Assembly (NCBI GenBank): GCA_017471785.1
Contig: JAFURP010000045.1
Coordinates: 1 to 49,919 of the forward strand
Direction: 5' to 3'
DNA length: 49,919 nt
Origin: Clostridia bacterium
Lineage (GTDB): Bacteria > Bacillota > Clostridia > Christensenellales > Borkfalkiaceae
Part shown: one piece after another, positions 47,066-49,919 of the stretch
How positions within the stretch are numbered: the first letter of the stretch is position 1
How the letters are laid out: each line of letters starts with the position of its first letter
Notes under the pieces: generated by a model
Seen by the model: the letters and a program-made list of their open reading frames with translations, nothing else
Told to the model about the DNA's origin: nothing
The model's database searches: none
Translations under genes and position numbers: made by a program

Positions 47066-49711
47066 TCAATTCCTGGGATTTTTGATATTCGCTTGTGCCG
47101 CGGAAAGTCTTGCGATAGGCACACGGTAGGGCGAGCAGGAAACGTAGCTCAAACCGATCGCATGGCAGAACTCGATGGACGAAGGATCGCCGCCGTGTTC
47201 GCCGCAAATACCGCAATGCATTTCGGGACGAGCCTTTCTACCGTCCGCAACCGCCATTTCCATCAGCTTACCAACGCCCGTCGTATCCAATCTTGCGAAC
47301 GGATCCGATTCGTAGATCTTGTTCGCGTAGTATGCGGGCAAGAACTTACCTGCGTCGTCACGCGAGAAGCCGAAGGTCATTTGCGTCAAGTCGTTCGTAC
47401 CGAAGCAGAAGAATTCCGCTTCCTTTGCGATCTCTTCCGCCGTCAAGCAAGCACGGGGAATTTCGATCATCGTACCCACTTCGTATTTAAGCGCAACGCC
47501 CGAAGCCGCGATGACCTCGTCCGCCGTCTTAACGACGATGTCTTTTACGAATTTCAACTCTTTCGTTTCACCCGTCAACGGGATCATGATCTCGGGAACG
47601 ATCGCCCAATCAGGGTGCTTCTTAACGATATTGATAGCCGCCTTGATAACCGCTTTCGTTTGCATGACCGCGATCTCGGGATAGGTTACCGTCAAACGGC
47701 AGCCACGGTGACCCATCATGGGGTTGAACTCGTGCAAGCTCGAAATGATGTCCTTGATCTGACCAACCGTCTTACCTTGCGCGTTCGCAAGCGCCGCGAT
47801 ATCCTCTTCGCTCGTGGGAACGAACTCGTGGAGAGGAGGATCGAGGAAACGGATGGTTACGGGATAGCCGCCGAGCGCTTCGAATAAGCCCTCGAAGTCC
47901 GCCTGTTGCATAGGCTCGATCTTCGCAAGCGCCGCCTCTCTTTCCTCTACCGTATCCGAACAGATCATTTCACGGAACGCGCCGATCCTTGCAGGGTCGA
48001 AGAACATATGCTCGGTACGGCAAAGGCCGATACCTTGCGCGCCGAACGCCGCCGCTTGTTTCGCGTCGTCGGGCGTATCCGCGTTCGTTCTTACGCCGAG
48101 CGCTTTATATTTGTCCGCAAGCTCCATAATACGTCCGAAATAGCCGGAGTTGGGATCCGCGGGAACGGTCTTGATAAGACAATCGTAGATAGTACCCGTC
48201 GAACCGTCGAGGGAAAGCACGTCGCCCTCGCGGAAGATCTTGCCCGCAAGCTCGAACCACTTTTCTTCTTCGTGCATCTTGATATCGCCGCAGCCGGATA
48301 CACAGCACGTACCCATACCGCGCGCAACGACCGCCGCGTGCGAGGTTTGACCGCCGCGTACCGTCAAGATACCTTGCGCGTATTTCATACCCTCGATATC
48401 TTCGGGGGAGGTTTCCAAGCGAACGAGGATCACTTTCTCGCCCTTCTTGCCCTCTACCACCGCGTCCTCCGCCGTAAATACGATCTTACCTGCCGCCGCG
48501 CCGGGGGAAGCCGCGATACCTTTACCTACGACGTTGTTCTTATCCGCGTCCTTGAGCGCTTTCGCGTCAAATTGAGGGTGCAAAAGCATATCGAGGCTCT
48601 TTGCGTCGATTTGCATAAGCGCTTCCTGCTCGGTGATCATACCCTCGTCGATGAGATCGCAAGCGATCTTGATCGCCGCCGCAGCCGTTCTCTTACCGTT
48701 ACGCGTTTGAAGCATATAGAGCTTCTTGTCTTGAATAGTGAACTCCATATCCTGCATATCGCGATAGTGGTCTTCGAGGATCTCGCAAACCTTCAAGAAT
48801 TGCTCGTAAACCTCGGGGAATACTTCTTTCATTTGCGCGATGGGCATGGGCGTACGAACGCCTGCAACGACGTCCTCGCCTTGCGCGTTGGTGAGGAACT
48901 CACCCATAAGCCCCTTTTCACCCGTAGCAGGGTTACGCGTGAACGCAACGCCCGTACCGGAGGTCTCGCCCATATTACCGAACGCCATCATTTGTACGTT
49001 GACCGCCGTACCCCAGCTGTAAGGGATATCGTGGTCCATACGGTAGATGTTCGCACGGGGGTTGTCCCAAGAACGGAATACCGCTTTGACCGCTTCGAAG
49101 AGCTGTTCTTTGGGGTCGCTCGGGAACTCTTTACCGAGCTGCTTTTTGTATTCGGCTTTGAATTGGTTTGCAAGCGCTTTGAGATCGTCCGCGTCAAGCT
49201 CGACGTCTTGCGTTACGCCCTTTGCCTCTTTCATCTCGTCGATAAGCTTTTCAAAATATTTCTTACCTACCTCCATAACGACGTCGGAGAACATTTGGAT
49301 AAAGCGACGGTAGCAGTCCCAAGCCCAACGGGGATTACCCGACTTGGCCGCGAGCGTGTTTACCACTTCTTCGTTCAAACCGAGATTCAAAATGGTGTCC
49401 ATCATACCGGGCATGGAAGCGCGCGCGCCGCTGCGCACGGAAACGAGCAAGGGATTTTCCTTGTCGCCGAACTTCATACCGCAAATGTTTTCCATCTTCT
49501 CGATGTACTCCATAATTTCCGCCTGAATGGACGGGTTGATTTGCTTGCCGTCTTCGTAATACTGGGTGCAAGCCTCCGTGGAAATGGTGAAGCCTTGGGG
49601 CACGGGAAGCCCGATGTTGGTCATTTCCGCAAGGTTTGCGCCTTTGCCGCCGAGAATCTCGCGCATTTTCGCGTTACCCTCGGTGAAGAGATAGCAATAC
49701 TTTTTTGCCAT
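47066..49711 (-). CDS. ppdK: pyruvate, phosphate dikinase
   Basis: 881 residues from MAKKYCYLF, with GGAGG about 10 bases upstream; a TTG six codons earlier lies in that site. ATP-binding N-terminal domain with LGGKGANLAEM and SVRSGARASMPGMMDT, the swivelling domain with phosphorylated His458 in GGQTSHAAVVARGMG (Thr456 is the position used by the regulatory kinase), and the C-terminal PEP/pyruvate barrel with GTNDLTQMTFG and the catalytic Cys in HCGICGEHGG. It interconverts PEP and pyruvate with ATP and pyrophosphate, common in anaerobes for PPi-linked glycolysis. Confidence 0.97.
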   Translation of the reverse strand: MAKKYCYLFTEGNAKMREILGGKGANLAEMTNIGLPVPQGFTISTEACTQYYEDGKQINPSIQAEIMEYIEKMENICGMKFGDKENPLLVSVRSGARASMPGMMDTILNLGLNEEVVNTLAAKSGNPRWAWDCYRRFIQMFSDVVMEVGKKYFEKLIDEMKEAKGVTQDVELDADDLKALANQFKAEYKKQLGKEFPSDPKEQLFEAVKAVFRSWDNPRANIYRMDHDIPYSWGTAVNVQMMAFGNMGETSGTGVAFTRNPATGEKGLMGEFLTNAQGEDVVAGVRTPMPIAQMKEVFPEVYEQFLKVCEILEDHYRDMQDMEFTIQDKKLYMLQTRNGKRTAAAAIKIACDLIDEGMITEQEALMQIDAKSLDMLLHPQFDAKALKDADKNNVVGKGIAASPGAAAGKIVFTAEDAVVEGKKGEKVILVRLETSPEDIEGMKYAQGILTVRGGQTSHAAVVARGMGTCCVSGCGDIKMHEEEKWFELAGKIFREGDVLSLDGSTGTIYDCLIKTVPADPNSGYFGRIMELADKYKALGVRTNADTPDDAKQAAAFGAQGIGLCRTEHMFFDPARIGAFREMICSDTVEEREAALAKIEPMQQADFEGLFEALGGYPVTIRFLDPPLHEFVPTSEEDIAALANAQGKTVGQIKDIISSLHEFNPMMGHRGCRLTVTYPEIAVMQTKAVIKAAINIVKKHPDWAIVPEIMIPLTGETKELKFVKDIVVKTADEVIAASGVALKYEVGTMIEIPRACLTAEEIAKEAEFFCFGTNDLTQMTFGFSRDDAGKFLPAYYANKIYESDPFARLDTTGVGKLMEMAVADGRKARPEMHCGICGEHGGDPSSIEFCHAIGLSYVSCSPYRVPIARLSAAQANIKNPRN

Positions 49712-49768
49712 AGTGTTTATTTCCTCCAAGTTGAATTTTTTCCTTTTTCGTTTTTAACCGCAAAAACG

Positions 49769-49799
49769 CTTACGCTCACATCATTATATTGGGCGTAAG
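49769..49799 (-). promoter_or_regulatory. ppdK upstream dyad around a TATAAT box
   Basis: CTTACGC (49769-49775) and its reverse complement GCGTAAG (49793-49799) flank a minus-strand TATAAT. No good -35 is seen. It may be a binding site for an activator or repressor of ppdK. The last 120 bases of the window are AT-rich with no gene or further signal. Confidence 0.45.
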
Positions 49800-49919
49800 T
49801 TCCTTTCGTTTTCATTTTTAGCCATTCCATTTTAATATAAAACGCAAGAAATAGCAAGTCTTTGAGCGGACTTTTTGAGATTTTTTCAAAAAAATTTGAA
49901 ATTTTTTCGTTTTTTACGC

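Noticed and set aside
47906..49798. Long plus-strand frame (630 codons) opposite ppdK
   Set aside because: Shadow of ppdK, no recognisable motif, and it reads through the ppdK promoter region.

Overview
The window looks like a chromosomal segment from an anaerobic, probably uncultured, Clostridia-type Firmicute of roughly balanced GC content (estimated by eye). The basis is: Shine-Dalgarno sites of the AAGGAGG type; TTGACA/TATAAT promoters; a SpoVB-type flippase and a LysM protein; the electron-bifurcating pair NfnAB; pyruvate phosphate dikinase; a Na+-pumping decarboxylase beta subunit; the dihydroorotate dehydrogenase B pair PyrD/PyrK; and the Firmicute-like order comM-dprA-topA-trmFO-hslV-hslU. 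I found no rRNA, tRNA, CRISPR array, transposase or integrase.

Layout. 1-870: the 3' part of a tandem DUF1508 protein. 1051-11174, all on the minus strand: a pyrimidine operon read pyrB-pyrC-pyrF-pyrK-pyrD-(RpiB-like)-pyrE, followed by trpS and nfnA-nfnB; one small membrane-protein frame on the plus strand sits between trpS and pyrE. 11221-14745: a metallophosphoesterase, an uncharacterised cysteine-containing protein, a LysM protein and SpoVB. 14859-21299: glucose-6-phosphate isomerase, an SDR oxidoreductase, a Na+/H+ antiporter, a second SDR and a GH13 glucosidase, most with an obvious promoter and terminator. 21347-30969: trxA, hisS, hslU, hslV, trmFO, topA, dprA and comM, read right to left, with rplS (L19) beyond. 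32023-34606: Na+ decarboxylase beta subunit, a gamma-like partner and a cation diffusion facilitator. 34642-40436 and 44340-45659: accessory stretches with small regulators and orphan genes. 40542-44133: the L12-L10 and L1-L11-NusG-SecE-L33 ribosomal/transcription cluster. 45702-49711: an aminotransferase and pyruvate phosphate dikinase.

Three patterns are not explained by the housekeeping genes. (1) The pyrB leader can form a perfect H-type pseudoknot (two 6-bp stems, loops of 5 and 7 nt). Its last strand shares four bases with a 9-bp intrinsic terminator, which also overlaps a 14-codon leader frame. This is the layout of a small pseudoknot-controlled attenuator. (2) Four times within 11 kb, a small XRE/HTH regulator is divergent from a small or orphan gene set (a coiled-coil protein; a helical protein plus patatin plus DUF4234; a 54-aa protein; a 56-aa protein). 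Each intergenic region has its own inverted-repeat operator, in or across the -35/-10 spacer of the target promoter. (3) An imperfect palindromic element of about 100 bp, with covarying arms, recurs immediately 3' of minus-strand genes, sometimes supplying their stop codon, and once contains a perfect 83-bp tandem duplication.

All calls come from reading the sequence. Family names rest on recognised motifs, not on a database search.
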